The notes under the pieces: model-generated
What the model saw: the letters and a program-made list of their open reading frames with translations, nothing else
What the model was told of the DNA's origin: nothing
Databases searched by the model: none
Shown: one piece after another, positions 7,598 to 16,007 of the stretch
Numbering within the stretch: the first letter of the stretch is position 1
Layout: the number at the start of each line of letters is the position of its first letter
IMG/VR virus record: IMGVR_UViG_3300042556_000842
Location: 1 to 32,731 of that record
Origin: a virus
Reading direction: 5' to 3' (one strand)
Length of the DNA stretch: 32,731 bases
Position numbers and translations under genes: made by a program

Positions 7598-8569
7598 TCA
7601 ACCTCTGTCAACTTCGCTTGCCATTTTCATCAATTCACGTTCTTGCTCATCAAGAGTCAGTTCGTGAAAAGCTTTAGTCTTGGCAGGACCTTTGGGTTGT
7701 CCAGACGCTGGAGTAGTCGCTTTTCTGAGTTGAGAAAGTTCTTTCTCATACTCTGCAACCTTTTTCGACAAATCGGAGGCGGACTCCGCTTGGAGCTTCA
7801 CCTTGGCAATTCCAACCGCATCCTTGATCCCTGCTGGGTAATTACGCAGGATAGCGTGGTTTTGCAACATTTCCGATACGGCTTTATACAATGTGCTGTT
7901 TGAATCTTTGAGTTCAGGATTTGCTTCTACTTCATCAAGCAAATTTTTATCCCAAGCAGACTTTAGTTCCGCTTGAGTCTTTTGCTCGACCTCTTTCCTT
8001 TCCTCAACCTCAATGTCACCAGCTTTTTGTTCGGCAAGTTTTGCAAGATCGTCACGGCCTTCATCACGGTAGCTCTTTGCTGCTTCCCTGTAATCTTCCG
8101 CGCTAAACTTGCGACTTCCCGACTTTGTCTCGCCTTGAGGAGTTTCTGAAGTCTTCCTTGCCCTTTCAGCCTCGATCTGCTCACGCTCTGCTTTGATTCT
8201 GGCTTTCTCTGCTCGGACATCTTCCCACTCCTTCTCAAGTCGTGACTTAGCCTTCTCGTAACGGGTAGGCTTCTTTTCGGAAGCCGACTCCGACTTGTCT
8301 TCTGAAGATTGCGTTGTTAAAGAACTTTTGGCTTCCTCGGATTTCTCCTTGGTCGCTGAAACCTCATCCGAGGCTTCGAGTTTTGTTTGTTCGGCTTTAT
8401 CAGCAGGCGCGGGGTTCTGCTCGTTATCTCCGCTGGCCTTTTCTGTAGCTTCCGTTTCTACTTTGGCTTTTTCGTCTTCCTTGGGAGTAGGATTAAAATC
8501 CCGTCCTTCGTCAGCCGCTTGCGCCATCGCCAATACATCCGCTTCAGTTAGGTTGTTTGAATCCGCCAT
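7598..8569 (-). CDS. Scaffolding protein
   Basis: This 323-aa protein is highly charged, rich in Glu, Lys, Ala and Ser, and predicted largely disordered or coiled coil. Residues about 105-145 and 255-290 contain heptad-like helices (SRLEKEWEDVRAEKARIKAE). It has no Trp-rich or membrane segment. Position directly upstream of the capsid gene, acidity, coiled coils and a helical C-terminus (FHELTLDEQERELMKMASEV) are the hallmarks of phage scaffolds, which nucleate procapsid assembly and leave before packaging. A good AAAGGG lies 6 bases before the ATG. Confidence 0.8.
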   Translation of the reverse strand: MADSNNLTEADVLAMAQAADEGRDFNPTPKEDEKAKVETEATEKASGDNEQNPAPADKAEQTKLEASDEVSATKEKSEEAKSSLTTQSSEDKSESASEKKPTRYEKAKSRLEKEWEDVRAEKARIKAEREQIEAERARKTSETPQGETKSGSRKFSAEDYREAAKSYRDEGRDDLAKLAEQKAGDIEVEERKEVEQKTQAELKSAWDKNLLDEVEANPELKDSNSTLYKAVSEMLQNHAILRNYPAGIKDAVGIAKVKLQAESASDLSKKVAEYEKELSQLRKATTPASGQPKGPAKTKAFHELTLDEQERELMKMASEVDRG

Positions 8570-8617
8570 TTTGACCCTTTCTTACACTTTTCGGTAGGGA
8601 GTCATTCTACCTAAAGG

Positions 8618-8941
8618 TTAGTCGGCTACTGGTTCATCCGATCCATCCCCATAGCCTGGAATGGCGGAGTTAAGTTTTTGGGATGCGAGCGATTCTAAGG
8701 TCGCTACACAACCACGGAAACCTTTAGCATAACCACAAGCGTCTGCAAGTGCCTCTGATTTCTTCATTACCGCAGAGCCATTCTGACGCAGGGTTAGGTT
8801 AAGCAAAATAAGACTTAGCTTCTGTCCCGTTGGGGTTGACAAGAATCCTGTCCACGCCTTCTCGTCCTCATCTTCCCACTTGGGTTCGTTAACCCATTCT
8901 TGGTTGCGAATGAACGCCAATGCTGCTTTTAGTTTTCTCAT
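8618..8941 (-). CDS. Conserved phage protein of unknown function
   Basis: This 107-aa protein (MRKLKAALAFIRNQEWVNEP) has an F-L-S-T-P-T-G-Q-K-L motif near residue 33 and a helical second half (ACGYAKGFRGCVATLESLAS). Proteins of this pattern occur between portal and scaffold genes in related phages, but I know no function. It is translationally coupled to the methyltransferase by an ATGA overlap at 8938-8941. A head-assembly or packaging accessory is plausible. Confidence 0.6.
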   Translation of the reverse strand: MRKLKAALAFIRNQEWVNEPKWEDEDEKAWTGFLSTPTGQKLSLILLNLTLRQNGSAVMKKSEALADACGYAKGFRGCVATLESLASQKLNSAIPGYGDGSDEPVAD

Positions 8942-9468
8942 AGTTTTATTGCCCAGGAATCGCCTTGGAATAGCGTGTAGTCCTTTTGTCCTATTTCCTC
9001 AAGTAAGGCCATCTTGACTGACTTCCAACTCCAATCGTGACCAGCCATAATCCCGCCTTCTTTAAGCTTCTTGCGCCAGCCCTTGAGGTCTGCCAGTACG
9101 CCTTCGTAGCGGTGATCTCCGTCAATATAAACTAGGTCTAGCTCGCCATCCTTGAAGAACTCAAGCGCATCTAGGCTTTTGCCCCTGCTATATAAAACAT
9201 TCTTAAATGGAGATACGCGCTCTTGGAACGCATCAAAGACAAACTTCATTGGGCATTGCTGACTCGCCCTATCGTTAATATCGTAGCCGTTGAGCCAAGG
9301 ATCTACGGCAAGAACATCCTTAAAATACTTTGCGAGAACTACTGTTCCCTCGCCACTATAAGAACCAATCTCAACAGCCCTACCAGTTGCACCTTGTTCA
9401 TTCGCCCACTCACACAACTTTGCCAAGCCTTCCGCCTGGAAGGCATCCCGCATTACTGGTACTTTCAA
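8938..9468 (-). CDS. SAM-dependent methyltransferase (class I)
   Basis: This 176-aa protein has a Rossmann methyltransferase fold. Motif I is V-E-I-G-S-Y-S-G-E-G-T (residues 32-42), an acidic SAM-ribose position follows (AVDP, D56), and D-L-V-Y-I-D-G-D-H-R-Y-E-G-V (111-124) and A-G-H-D-W (142-146) come later. This matches the Methyltransf_24 family, which methylates small molecules, sugars or O-groups. No DNA-methylase catalytic (N/D)PP(Y/W) motif is present. The start is TTG at 9468 (TTGA overlap with the portal stop), or ATG at 9453. It sits unusually between portal and scaffold. Substrate unknown. Confidence 0.75.
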   Translation of the reverse strand: MKVPVMRDAFQAEGLAKLCEWANEQGATGRAVEIGSYSGEGTVVLAKYFKDVLAVDPWLNGYDINDRASQQCPMKFVFDAFQERVSPFKNVLYSRGKSLDALEFFKDGELDLVYIDGDHRYEGVLADLKGWRKKLKEGGIMAGHDWSWKSVKMALLEEIGQKDYTLFQGDSWAIKL

Positions 9469-11345
9469 CCCGCCATCGGTGCTGGTGCTTGGCCCTGCAT
9501 TGCTTCTGGAGGCAATTGTTGCCCCTGCTGTTGCATCTGAGCCTTACCTGCATCACGAAGCTGTTTCTGGATAGCGCGGGATGTATTGGGGTCAACCTGT
9601 TCCAAGGCTGCCAAGTGCTGTTGTAAGTGTGCCATCAGAACTTGCATTGCGCTCTGATCGACCTGCTGTTGCCGCTGTTGAGCCGCTTGGTTAAACGCGA
9701 AGAGAACGGATATATGCGCTTTGTGATCATCGCTAGGTTTGATGGCGACGGGGAATCCAGTTGCAAGCATAGTCGCGATTTCAGTCGCTTGATCTTCAGC
9801 TTGATCGCCAGAGGCTGCGTTTGGATCTTGGAAGAGTCTGCGAACCAGCGAGGGATCATCTTGTTCAAGCACTGACTTTACCAGTTCGCCTTGGTTGACG
9901 AAAGGATTATTTTGGAACATCTGCATTCGCGCCACTGACTTCTGTAACGCAAACTGGCGGTTAATAAAGTCAAGTCCACCTTTCGGCTCAATCGAATACT
10001 CATCGTGAATACCGTCTGGAGGCATCGAGCCAGTCTCTTCCGCATAGCGGTACATCAAGTCTTTCTTGTTGTACTGCGTGTAAAGCGACCAGCACTGCTT
10101 GAAGAGATGGGCTAGACCCATTCGGAACATACGATTGCGAAGATCGCCAGACGCTGCTGCCTGCGACTGCAACGCTTGGATCTCGGTAGCAGTCTTACGA
10201 TCCGACACCTGGAACTGCGAGCCAGCACCAAAGTCTGGATTGCCCATCCGCTGTTCAGAAAGTAGACGCTCTTCGAGCATCAGTTTCTGGAAGTCAAATG
10301 GAGGTTGGCTAAACTGAACTGGCTTCAAGCCTTGTGGCAGAATCTGCCCAGGCTGCATCTTCAAGTTCGATGTGTTTAGCGAGATTGGATTCTGCGCTTC
10401 AAAGACGGGTCGGTTGGCAAGCTCCACGTAGTCGCTTAGGGAATTTTTGAGCTTATTTAAGAGGTTCTCGTTCGGGAGCAGGATTTCTGCTACGCCTCTA
10501 GGACTATACCAACCGCCCCCTGTGACCTCATAGGGGAAATCTACGAAAGGTGGTTCACCGTGACGATACGGCAATGTGAAAGGTTTGCGGACATCTTCAG
10601 TTAAAACAAGCGGGCTATAAGTTTCGACCTTCCATCCGTCTTCGGATGGGGTGTACATTTCCCAAAGGACAATACGGTCATTCTCAGCTTCTTGAGTAAT
10701 TCCCTCACGCCTGTAAATCTCGTCTTGAATCTCACTTCGTAAGCCCACCGATTTGGAGGGTTTACCAGAAATTGTTTTGATAAAGTCCTCATCCTGCTTG
10801 TACAAGGGATTTGCCTTATAGGAATCGACACTCGTTGAGATGATGTGAACGATGAAGTCTGCATCTTTGAACTCCTTGGTGTAGGAAGGAACGATGATGT
10901 GGAAGGGATCAATAGCCTCGAAGTCAATGCGCTTCTTGTCTTCGTTCCAGATGATCTTGGCAACGCCACGTCCGTAGAGCAGGATGTTGTCAATTACGGA
11001 AACAATTTCTTTCTGGAAGTTTGTCTTCTCCCGCATATTATAATCAAACCAACGCTCGGCTGAGACTGTCAGCGGGGCTAACTGCTGGCGCATTGGCACG
11101 AAGCTGGAGAGAATGTCGTTGCCAATCGCGCTATTGACGAAGCTGGGTTTCAGCTTCTCAATCGCTGTGTCGATTAGCTGAACGTGCAGGTCGGCGGCTG
11201 TAGGCCAAGGCTTGACCTTGCGGCGTACACCAAAGTAGCGAGCTTGATAGAACAACCTCTGGCGGTTCTCCCAAGTCTCGCGCTGGTTAAGAGCCTCGAT
11301 GATTCTTGTATAATAATCTGTACGACGTGTATCTTTAGCGTTCAT
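9465..11345 (-). CDS. Portal protein
   Basis: This 626-aa protein is the dodecameric head-tail portal through which DNA is packaged and ejected. The N-terminus is basic and helical ([20 protein letters not shown]). The body contains D[13 protein letters not shown] near residue 125, [12 protein letters not shown] near 143, and [14 protein letters not shown] near 276. The C-terminus is Gln/Ala-rich and helical, suggesting a barrel. Length, motifs and order with the terminase and scaffold all fit. The start overlaps the upstream stop (ATGA at 11342-11345). Confidence 0.88.
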   Translation of the reverse strand: MNAKDTRRTDYYTRIIEALNQRETWENRQRLFYQARYFGVRRKVKPWPTAADLHVQLIDTAIEKLKPSFVNSAIGNDILSSFVPMRQQLAPLTVSAERWFDYNMREKTNFQKEIVSVIDNILLYGRGVAKIIWNEDKKRIDFEAIDPFHIIVPSYTKEFKDADFIVHIISTSVDSYKANPLYKQDEDFIKTISGKPSKSVGLRSEIQDEIYRREGITQEAENDRIVLWEMYTPSEDGWKVETYSPLVLTEDVRKPFTLPYRHGEPPFVDFPYEVTGGGWYSPRGVAEILLPNENLLNKLKNSLSDYVELANRPVFEAQNPISLNTSNLKMQPGQILPQGLKPVQFSQPPFDFQKLMLEERLLSEQRMGNPDFGAGSQFQVSDRKTATEIQALQSQAAASGDLRNRMFRMGLAHLFKQCWSLYTQYNKKDLMYRYAEETGSMPPDGIHDEYSIEPKGGLDFINRQFALQKSVARMQMFQNNPFVNQGELVKSVLEQDDPSLVRRLFQDPNAASGDQAEDQATEIATMLATGFPVAIKPSDDHKAHISVLFAFNQAAQQRQQQVDQSAMQVLMAHLQQHLAALEQVDPNTSRAIQKQLRDAGKAQMQQQGQQLPPEAMQGQAPAPMAG

Positions 11346-11683
11346 TTGTTTTGATATAAATTGGCTTGTTGTTCGTGAAGTTTTTGTGCGTATTGGTTGG
11401 CTTGATCTGGTGTTTCAAATTTACCAAGATGTTTGCCTGTTTCAAAGTATTTCATTAAAGCGTCTTTATCAGACATTATTGTTCCATCATCGCTTACAGT
11501 TGGAACAAGCACTTCTTGCCCATCCACATTAAACGATGTTGACCTAACTGTAGAAATTGTACCATCTGGGTTCTTTACTACTGGCCTTGAAAACAAATCA
11601 ATGTTTCCACGCTCAATTAGTCCAGGCATATTATCAAATGGATTCTTAATATCCTTTGATGGGTTTACTGAAAATGTCGGCAT
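11342..11683 (-). CDS. Conserved phage protein with SVNPSKD N-terminus
   Basis: This 113-aa protein begins [12 protein letters not shown]. The region from residue 30 on ([15 protein letters not shown], then [17 protein letters not shown] and a helical [20 protein letters not shown]) is a conserved module seen in phage virion and polyvalent proteins; its function is unknown. The N-terminal F-S-V-N-P-S-K-D is repeated at the N-terminus of the muramidase (29233-29997). The start at 11683 follows GGAG and the stop of the lipoprotein gene; upstream codons overlap that gene. A minor virion protein is likely. Confidence 0.65.
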   Translation of the reverse strand: MPTFSVNPSKDIKNPFDNMPGLIERGNIDLFSRPVVKNPDGTISTVRSTSFNVDGQEVLVPTVSDDGTIMSDKDALMKYFETGKHLGKFETPDQANQYAQKLHEQQANLYQNK

Positions 11684-11684
11684 A

Positions 11685-11924
11685 TTATTTGTTGCGCTCC
11701 ACTTTAAGTTCGTAAGAAAGATCGTTGACAGCATTCAAGGCTTTCCTCGCCCACTCACGTGTGCCAGGTGTACCTCTGCGAATCTCGTTATAGTTTTGGT
11801 CTTTCATTAACTCTTCAACTATTCCCGTTGTGTGGGTTACTGGTGTCGTTGTTGCGCAACCACCAAGACTCACCACGCAGATCACGCTCAATAGCTTCGC
11901 GATTCTTGCGCCAATCGGTTTCAA
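11685..11924 (-). CDS. Outer-spanin-like lipoprotein (embedded frame)
   Basis: A 79-aa frame beginning at TTG 11924 encodes a basic n-region (KPIGARIAK), a hydrophobic core and a clear lipobox L-G-G-C, giving a mature outer-membrane lipoprotein starting [12 protein letters not shown]. It overlaps the inner-spanin candidate in another frame, the classic Rz/Rz1 arrangement. The mature part is helical and charged rather than Pro-rich, which is atypical of Rz1. The start codon is uncertain because no ATG lies near the signal peptide. An open frame extends to 12005. Confidence 0.6.
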   Translation of the reverse strand: MKPIGARIAKLLSVICVVSLGGCATTTPVTHTTGIVEELMKDQNYNEIRRGTPGTREWARKALNAVNDLSYELKVERNK

Positions 11925-12003
11925 GGTTTTGTGTTCGCTTCTCTTTCCAACCTGGAATGATGCGAAACACTGCTGCGATGATCTCAAGGATTGCACGCAG
12001 CAC
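11815..12003 (-). CDS. Inner-spanin-like small protein
   Basis: This 62-aa protein (GTG start at 12003) has a short hydrophobic N-terminal stretch (LRAILEIIAAVFRIIPGW) followed by a long charged helix ([20 protein letters not shown]). Inner spanins (Rz type) have an N-terminal membrane anchor and a periplasmic coiled coil, and they fuse the membranes with the outer lipoprotein. Here the helix is short compared with usual Rz proteins. It lies 6 bases after the holin stop and overlaps the lipoprotein frame by 110 bases. Confidence 0.5.
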   Translation of the reverse strand: MLRAILEIIAAVFRIIPGWKEKRTQNLETDWRKNREAIERDLRGESWWLRNNDTSNPHNGNS

Positions 12004-12009
12004 AAAAGA

Positions 12010-12180
12010 TTATTTAATATTCAGTCCGACCGTTTTTAGGAAGTTTACGATCTTTTCCAAGAACGAATCGTCCGCTGGGGTCGGTGTGAGTTTGACAATG
12101 ATGCGGGCAGCGAGAACGATGCCACCAACAGCGGCTACGATCTCTTGCCAATTTGAAGTAATCCAATTCCATATGTTCAT
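12010..12180 (-). CDS. Holin-like small membrane protein
   Basis: This 56-aa protein (MNIWNWITSNWQEIVAAVGG...) has one strong membrane segment near residues 13-29 (EIVAAVGGIVLAARIIV). A T-P-T-P-A-D-D-S-F-L-E-K-I-V motif and a short amphipathic helix follow. Small single-span proteins of this form are found as phage holins. The ATG (12178-12180) follows AAAGGAGAAAATAGT, a good ribosome-binding site. The next genes on the transcript are the two spanin candidates. The holin role is inferred from size, topology and position. Confidence 0.65.
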   Translation of the reverse strand: MNIWNWITSNWQEIVAAVGGIVLAARIIVKLTPTPADDSFLEKIVNFLKTVGLNIK

Positions 12181-12194
12181 ACTATTTTCTCCTT

Positions 12195-12773
12195 TTATCT
12201 AATTACCGTATTTTTTGACTTATCTTTTTCAAGATCTTTTCTTAGGCTTGGAGACTTGGAAAGATTCTCCATGCTGGCAAATTCTGGACGAGAGGCCATT
12301 GCAAAACCAGGTTTTGATGGCGTTGCACCAGGTGCTGCATTGTACGAAGATGGACGAATGGCTGGCTCTGAAATTGCTGGATTGTCTTGTTCGTAGGCAA
12401 GCCTCATTAACCTGTCCCTATCAAGCATGTCATTAAAATAACTTAATGGAATGCCTATGTTATTCTTATCCGCATTAAGTGCTATTTGGATTGCTTGTTT
12501 TCTATCACCAGTTGAAATGGAGTTTAGAAATTCATTTTGAACATTTGCTCTGTTTTTTTCTGCTTCACCAGTAACCTTGGAGGTCACGCCGCCTTGAGTA
12601 GAATAACTTGATTCTGGGCGATCGCTAAGCGAAATGAAATCATCTTGATTTTGGCTTGGTGCATATTGAGCATACATCTCGGCAGCTGTTCTGCTGTCTG
12701 GTTTATAGTTTTCGCCAAATGAATTAAATTCCTTTCTAAGTTTAGAAAGAATATTCTCTTTTTCTTTTTCCAT
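12195..12773 (-). CDS. Hypothetical 192-aa hydrophilic protein
   Basis: This 192-aa protein (MEKEKENILSKLRKEFNSFG) has a charged coiled-coil-like start, a low-complexity middle rich in S, Q and D, and a Pro/Ala/Ser-rich C-terminal half (SSYNAAPGATPSKPGFAMAS) ending in a basic tail. It has no membrane segment and no recognised motif. It lies between the large terminase and the holin. It might be a minor virion or packaging accessory, but nothing more can be said. Confidence 0.6.
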   Translation of the reverse strand: MEKEKENILSKLRKEFNSFGENYKPDSRTAAEMYAQYAPSQNQDDFISLSDRPESSYSTQGGVTSKVTGEAEKNRANVQNEFLNSISTGDRKQAIQIALNADKNNIGIPLSYFNDMLDRDRLMRLAYEQDNPAISEPAIRPSSYNAAPGATPSKPGFAMASRPEFASMENLSKSPSLRKDLEKDKSKNTVIR

Positions 12774-12782
12774 AAATAAACT

Positions 12783-14207
12783 TTATCCTCCTGCGTCAAA
12801 TCCAGCCATAACGGGGTCGTGTGCCACCATTAAGTCTTGAAGTGACTTCCAAGTTGGACGCTCTATCTGAAATGTCAAGTCAAGACCGACATTTGAGCTA
12901 CTGAGGCACAAGGCCAGCGCGTCAGCCCTATCGGGTGAGGCTATGCCTCTGGCACGCATCGAGTCCTTAGACTCCACGCCAAGCTTGCCCTTGCTGTTGG
13001 TTATTGTACGCCTGCAAGTCAACTGCGCTGTCAAGTCCTCGTCCTCTGGCAATATGATCTCGGCATCCTCAATCTTCTTTGCCATCCCATACCACATCTC
13101 AGCCGATCTGTTGGTATAGGCGTTGTTGTCGTATGCCGTAGCTCCAAAGTTAACGCGGTTGACTACCCAGCCAGACTCGGCCAAGGCATCGCACATAACC
13201 ATGCCCATACCACTTGCGTCAGCGTAGATGTTGTTGGCTTCTAGCCCAGCCTTCTTAAACTCGACTATAAATCTGCCTACGGCTGCCATCGTGTCTTTCT
13301 CACGCCAAGCAATCATAGGCAGAATCTTGTTGCCGTCGCTTATGCAGATCACGTTCTGATCGCCACCCGCTGCAAAGTCCACGCCTGCTATGCGTACACC
13401 TGGCTTGAATCGGGGTGGTGTGTTGTAGCAGTTCTGTAGCTGGGTGAGGTTGATGACTAGGCTTTCCAGCCCTATGTCAACAAACTCGCCGTAGATCATA
13501 GATCGGGTTAGTGGGTGCTTCTCGCCGTACCGCTGGATTACCTCATCAATCTGCGCTCTGGTTATGTGTGGGCAGTCAAACGCTGTGACTGCGTGCTTCT
13601 GCCACATATTGGCTTCCTTGGTAAAGGCACGATAGAATGCACCGCTAGTCCCGCCTGGGCTGGATGCGATTAGCAAGCGGGTTGGTTGACATCGGCTGAT
13701 GGCCTCAAACAGCGGGTCGGCTACGGTCTTGGCTTCGTCCACTACCATCAGCAACGGATGGTATTCGTGGTCCTCTGCGTGCCAGCCTTCAGCACGCCCA
13801 GGATCAGTAGCTGAGTAGCCTATAATGCGTGATGTGTTGCCGTTGGGGTGGAGGTAGCGGATCTCGCCAGATGTGACCTCCCAAGCACCACCAAGCTTGG
13901 CAATGTGATTGCGCAGGCTAGGCCAGAGTTGGCTTTCGACTTGTCGGAAAACGCCTGCCGTAGTTACAGCGATTGAGCGCGGGTAAACGAGCGCGTGCCA
14001 TATCAAAATAGCCGAAATGACGGTGCTGGTCTTGCCAGAGCCGTTGGCTGCACGCAGGGCTACGCGACAGTCTCTTGGCTCTAAATCGCGTAATACCTTT
14101 CTTTGCCAATCATACAGATTGATGCCCAAGACATTAGATGCGAATGCGGAGGGTTTAGAGAGGTCTTCTAGTATCTCTTCTTGACTACGCTTGGGGGGCT
14201 TTGGCAT
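12783..14207 (-). CDS. terL: Terminase large subunit
   Basis: This 474-aa protein is the packaging motor and headful or site nuclease. The ATPase domain has a Walker A A-A-N-G-S-G-K-T (residues 53-60), Walker B L-L-M-V-V-D-E-A (152-159) and a coupling motif L-L-I-A-S-S-P (178-184). The RNase-H-fold nuclease domain has acidic residues in A-G-V-D-F-A-A (D277), Y-A-D-A-S-G (D330) and S-P-D-R-A-D-A-L (D426, D429). All key residues are present and the length is normal. It follows the small terminase gene with a 61-base gap containing a G7 run. Confidence 0.95.
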   Translation of the reverse strand: MPKPPKRSQEEILEDLSKPSAFASNVLGINLYDWQRKVLRDLEPRDCRVALRAANGSGKTSTVISAILIWHALVYPRSIAVTTAGVFRQVESQLWPSLRNHIAKLGGAWEVTSGEIRYLHPNGNTSRIIGYSATDPGRAEGWHAEDHEYHPLLMVVDEAKTVADPLFEAISRCQPTRLLIASSPGGTSGAFYRAFTKEANMWQKHAVTAFDCPHITRAQIDEVIQRYGEKHPLTRSMIYGEFVDIGLESLVINLTQLQNCYNTPPRFKPGVRIAGVDFAAGGDQNVICISDGNKILPMIAWREKDTMAAVGRFIVEFKKAGLEANNIYADASGMGMVMCDALAESGWVVNRVNFGATAYDNNAYTNRSAEMWYGMAKKIEDAEIILPEDEDLTAQLTCRRTITNSKGKLGVESKDSMRARGIASPDRADALALCLSSSNVGLDLTFQIERPTWKSLQDLMVAHDPVMAGFDAGG

Positions 14208-14268
14208 GAGTGTAGGTTAAGACCTCTTTTTGTTTTGAGCCACAATAATTTGGGGGGGTATATGCGTA

Positions 14269-14928
14269 TTAAATGGGGGCTGGGGGGTTGGCGGGTGGCG
14301 TGGTGGTGGTCGGATACTTTGCAAGGGATTCGGCTCTTGGCTTGCGTAGTTTCATTCGCTTATGTCTAGGCTTTGGCAAAGTTTGCTTATGTGTTGAGAT
14401 GATTGGCTTTGCAACTTCGTCACAAGTACTAACAGCATCAACACATTTGACTTCATTTGTCGCAGAATAAAGATTGTATTTACTTTGGTTCACATCTATA
14501 ACTTCCGCCTTCTTCTCCTTCTTTCTGCCCGCGATGCCCGCGAGAAGTGAGGCTAGGTTCGAGCTGATTCCGTGAGTATGTTCTTGCGTAACTGCAAGCC
14601 TGGCAGATGGTTGTGCCCAGTTATAGCCACGCTCAAGAATCCACGCCTTGGCTTGCCAACTCTTTTCCCCAGCAAGCTGAACATCACGGAGAAGGGACAA
14701 CTCGTGCTTTTTGCGAGCCGTCTCGACTCTCTTGCCGAAATCTGGTTTCCTTTGTGACCAAGTGCGGATGGTGGATGGATTCACGCCGACCAATGCTCCC
14801 GCTTTCTCCAATGTGAAACCAGAGCCACACGCCGAGATTATTTCCTCGGCGATCTTCTCGGTAAAAACTTCACGGCCATTCTTGGCTTTCTCTATCGGTG
14901 CGTCTGGAGTAACGCTTTTTTCATCCAT
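14269..14928 (-). CDS. terS: Terminase small subunit-like HTH protein
   Basis: This ~219-aa protein (start MDEKSVTPD; ATG 14949 is possible) has a helix-turn-helix (F-T-L-E-K-A-G-A-L-V-G-V-N-P-S-T-I-R-T-W) near residues 36-55. A helical W-Q-A-K-A-W-I-L-E-R segment typical of phage small terminases follows near 90. Small terminases recognise packaging-site DNA and stimulate TerL. The C-terminal ~90 residues are basic and end in a Pro/Thr-rich tail. Position directly before TerL supports the call. No clear ribosome-binding site precedes either start. Longer in-frame extensions into the divergent region are unlikely. Confidence 0.75.
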   Translation of the reverse strand: MDEKSVTPDAPIEKAKNGREVFTEKIAEEIISACGSGFTLEKAGALVGVNPSTIRTWSQRKPDFGKRVETARKKHELSLLRDVQLAGEKSWQAKAWILERGYNWAQPSARLAVTQEHTHGISSNLASLLAGIAGRKKEKKAEVIDVNQSKYNLYSATNEVKCVDAVSTCDEVAKPIISTHKQTLPKPRHKRMKLRKPRAESLAKYPTTTTPPANPPAPI

Positions 14929-15015
14929 AATAAGAAAGACTAATAACATACGGCGAGCCAAAAGAAAGTTAAAATACTTCTTGCATATATAGACAATCGG
15001 CTTTAGTTTGACCTT

Positions 15016-15231
15016 ATGAATAACACATTGACACACGCCGAAGCGACCACGGCTCAAGATGTTCGCATTGCCGAATTGCTGGAAACAATCTCCACTCTCA
15101 AAGCCACGCTGGAAGAATGCTTGGACTTTGTGACCGAGAAACACGACTTCGACAAACCCAAAAACAAAACCGCTTGTCTTATCTCTTCCATTGACGAGGC
15201 AATCTACCAAGCAGACGAGGTGACGAAATGA
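15016..15231 (+). CDS. Small helical early-region protein
   Basis: This 71-aa protein (MNNTLTHAEATTAQDVRIAE) is mainly helical with a leucine-rich heptad-like stretch (LLETISTLKATLEECLDFV) and an acidic C-terminus. It is the first gene of the plus-strand block that diverges from the terminase operon. The ~66-90-base divergent spacer is AT-rich, but I could not place a convincing promoter. The stop overlaps the next ATG (ATGA). Not recognised. Confidence 0.6.
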   Translation: MNNTLTHAEATTAQDVRIAELLETISTLKATLEECLDFVTEKHDFDKPKNKTACLISSIDEAIYQADEVTK

Positions 15232-15416
15232 ACCTAGATCAAATCAAGTCATCGTTAGAGGCTGGCAAGAAAGTGTTTTGGGCAAATCAATCCTATGAAG
15301 TTATCAAGGACAAGATCGGTCAATACTTGGTAATTCATATCGGTGGACATTGCGTGGGTTTAACCAATTCGGCTGGAATCTTACAAGGCAAAGAAAGCGA
15401 TTTCTTTACCAAATAA
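15228..15416 (+). CDS. Conserved 62-aa phage protein
   Basis: This 62-aa protein reads I-K-S-S-L-E-A-G-K-K-V-F-W-A-N-Q-S-Y-E-V, then IKDKIGQYLVIHIGG, GLTNSAGILQGKESDFF. It has the look of a small beta-sheet protein family that is common in phage early regions (a pattern of W-x-N-x-x-Y-x-V-I-x-D at residues 19-31). Function unknown. Its ATG overlaps the preceding stop. Confidence 0.65.
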   Translation: MNLDQIKSSLEAGKKVFWANQSYEVIKDKIGQYLVIHIGGHCVGLTNSAGILQGKESDFFTK

Positions 15417-15444
15417 CACAACCAAAGAAAGGAAACGACACAAT

Positions 15445-15873
15445 ATGATAACAGAAACAAAAAAACCAACTCTCAAAAACCTAATCGACTCAACCAACAT
15501 CCCCGCATCACTTGTTCGAGGAGTAGTCCGTCAGATGGGCGGTTGGGAATCCTTCAAGCAATCCGCCCCCGACATCACACGCCACGGAATTAGCGGGGGC
15601 TTTCATGGATTCATTTACTATACTGACACGCTTCGCTTCGCCCATGCCCATAGAAAAGTGATTCTCGAAATGGCATCTCAGCAATCGAAAGAACTAGGAT
15701 TTGGATTGGTCGAAATGATTAAGGGCTTTAGATGTATGGATGGTGCAACTGAAGCCGAGATTGTAGAGGGTTTAGCTGGCAACACCGACCAGACCCAAGT
15801 TCCGAACGGCCTCGCTTGGTATGCGGGTGAAGAAGTGGCAAGGGCTTACTGCGATATGACGGAGGAGGCTTAA
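15445..15873 (+). CDS. DUF7222-like conserved phage protein
   Basis: This 142-aa protein has the motifs V-R-Q-M-G-G-W-E-S-F-K-Q-S-A-P-D-I (28-44), H-G-I-S-G-G-F-H-G-F-I-Y-Y (47-59) and a C-terminal N-G-L-A-W-Y-A-G-E-E-V-A-R-A-Y. This matches a widespread phage family of unknown function (I believe DUF7222). AAAGGAAA lies upstream of the ATG. It overlaps the next tiny gene by one base (TAATG). It may be a host-interaction protein given its place in the early-type block. Confidence 0.7.
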   Translation: MITETKKPTLKNLIDSTNIPASLVRGVVRQMGGWESFKQSAPDITRHGISGGFHGFIYYTDTLRFAHAHRKVILEMASQQSKELGFGLVEMIKGFRCMDGATEAEIVEGLAGNTDQTQVPNGLAWYAGEEVARAYCDMTEEA

Positions 15874-16007
15874 TGATCTGCTTCTCCATCTACTCACGCA
15901 ACGGCTCGTTTGTCTGCCGTTTTGATGACCGCAACAAAGCCGAAATGTGGAGAAAGTTTCACGGCATCCAAGAATATGTAATCAGAAAGGAGGTGTGGAA
16001 TGATTAA
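15873..16007 (+). CDS. 44-aa small protein
   Basis: This 44-aa frame (MICFSIYSRNGSFVCRFDDR...) is coupled to the previous gene by TAATG and preceded by GGAGGAGG. Two Cys, a beta-hairpin-like start and a charged helix (NKAEMWRKFHGIQEYVIRKE) are visible. The last codons contain AAAGGAGGTG, which serves as the ribosome-binding site of the next gene. No family recognised. Confidence 0.6.
   Translation: MICFSIYSRNGSFVCRFDDRNKAEMWRKFHGIQEYVIRKEVWND

Noticed and set aside
9410-9875. Short frames on both strands around the end of the portal gene
   Set aside because: They overlap the portal and methyltransferase genes and have shadow composition.
14929-15210. N-terminal extension of the small terminase into the divergent region
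   Set aside because: The extra residues overlap the 71-aa plus-strand gene and look unlike a phage protein; the HTH protein starts naturally near 14928.
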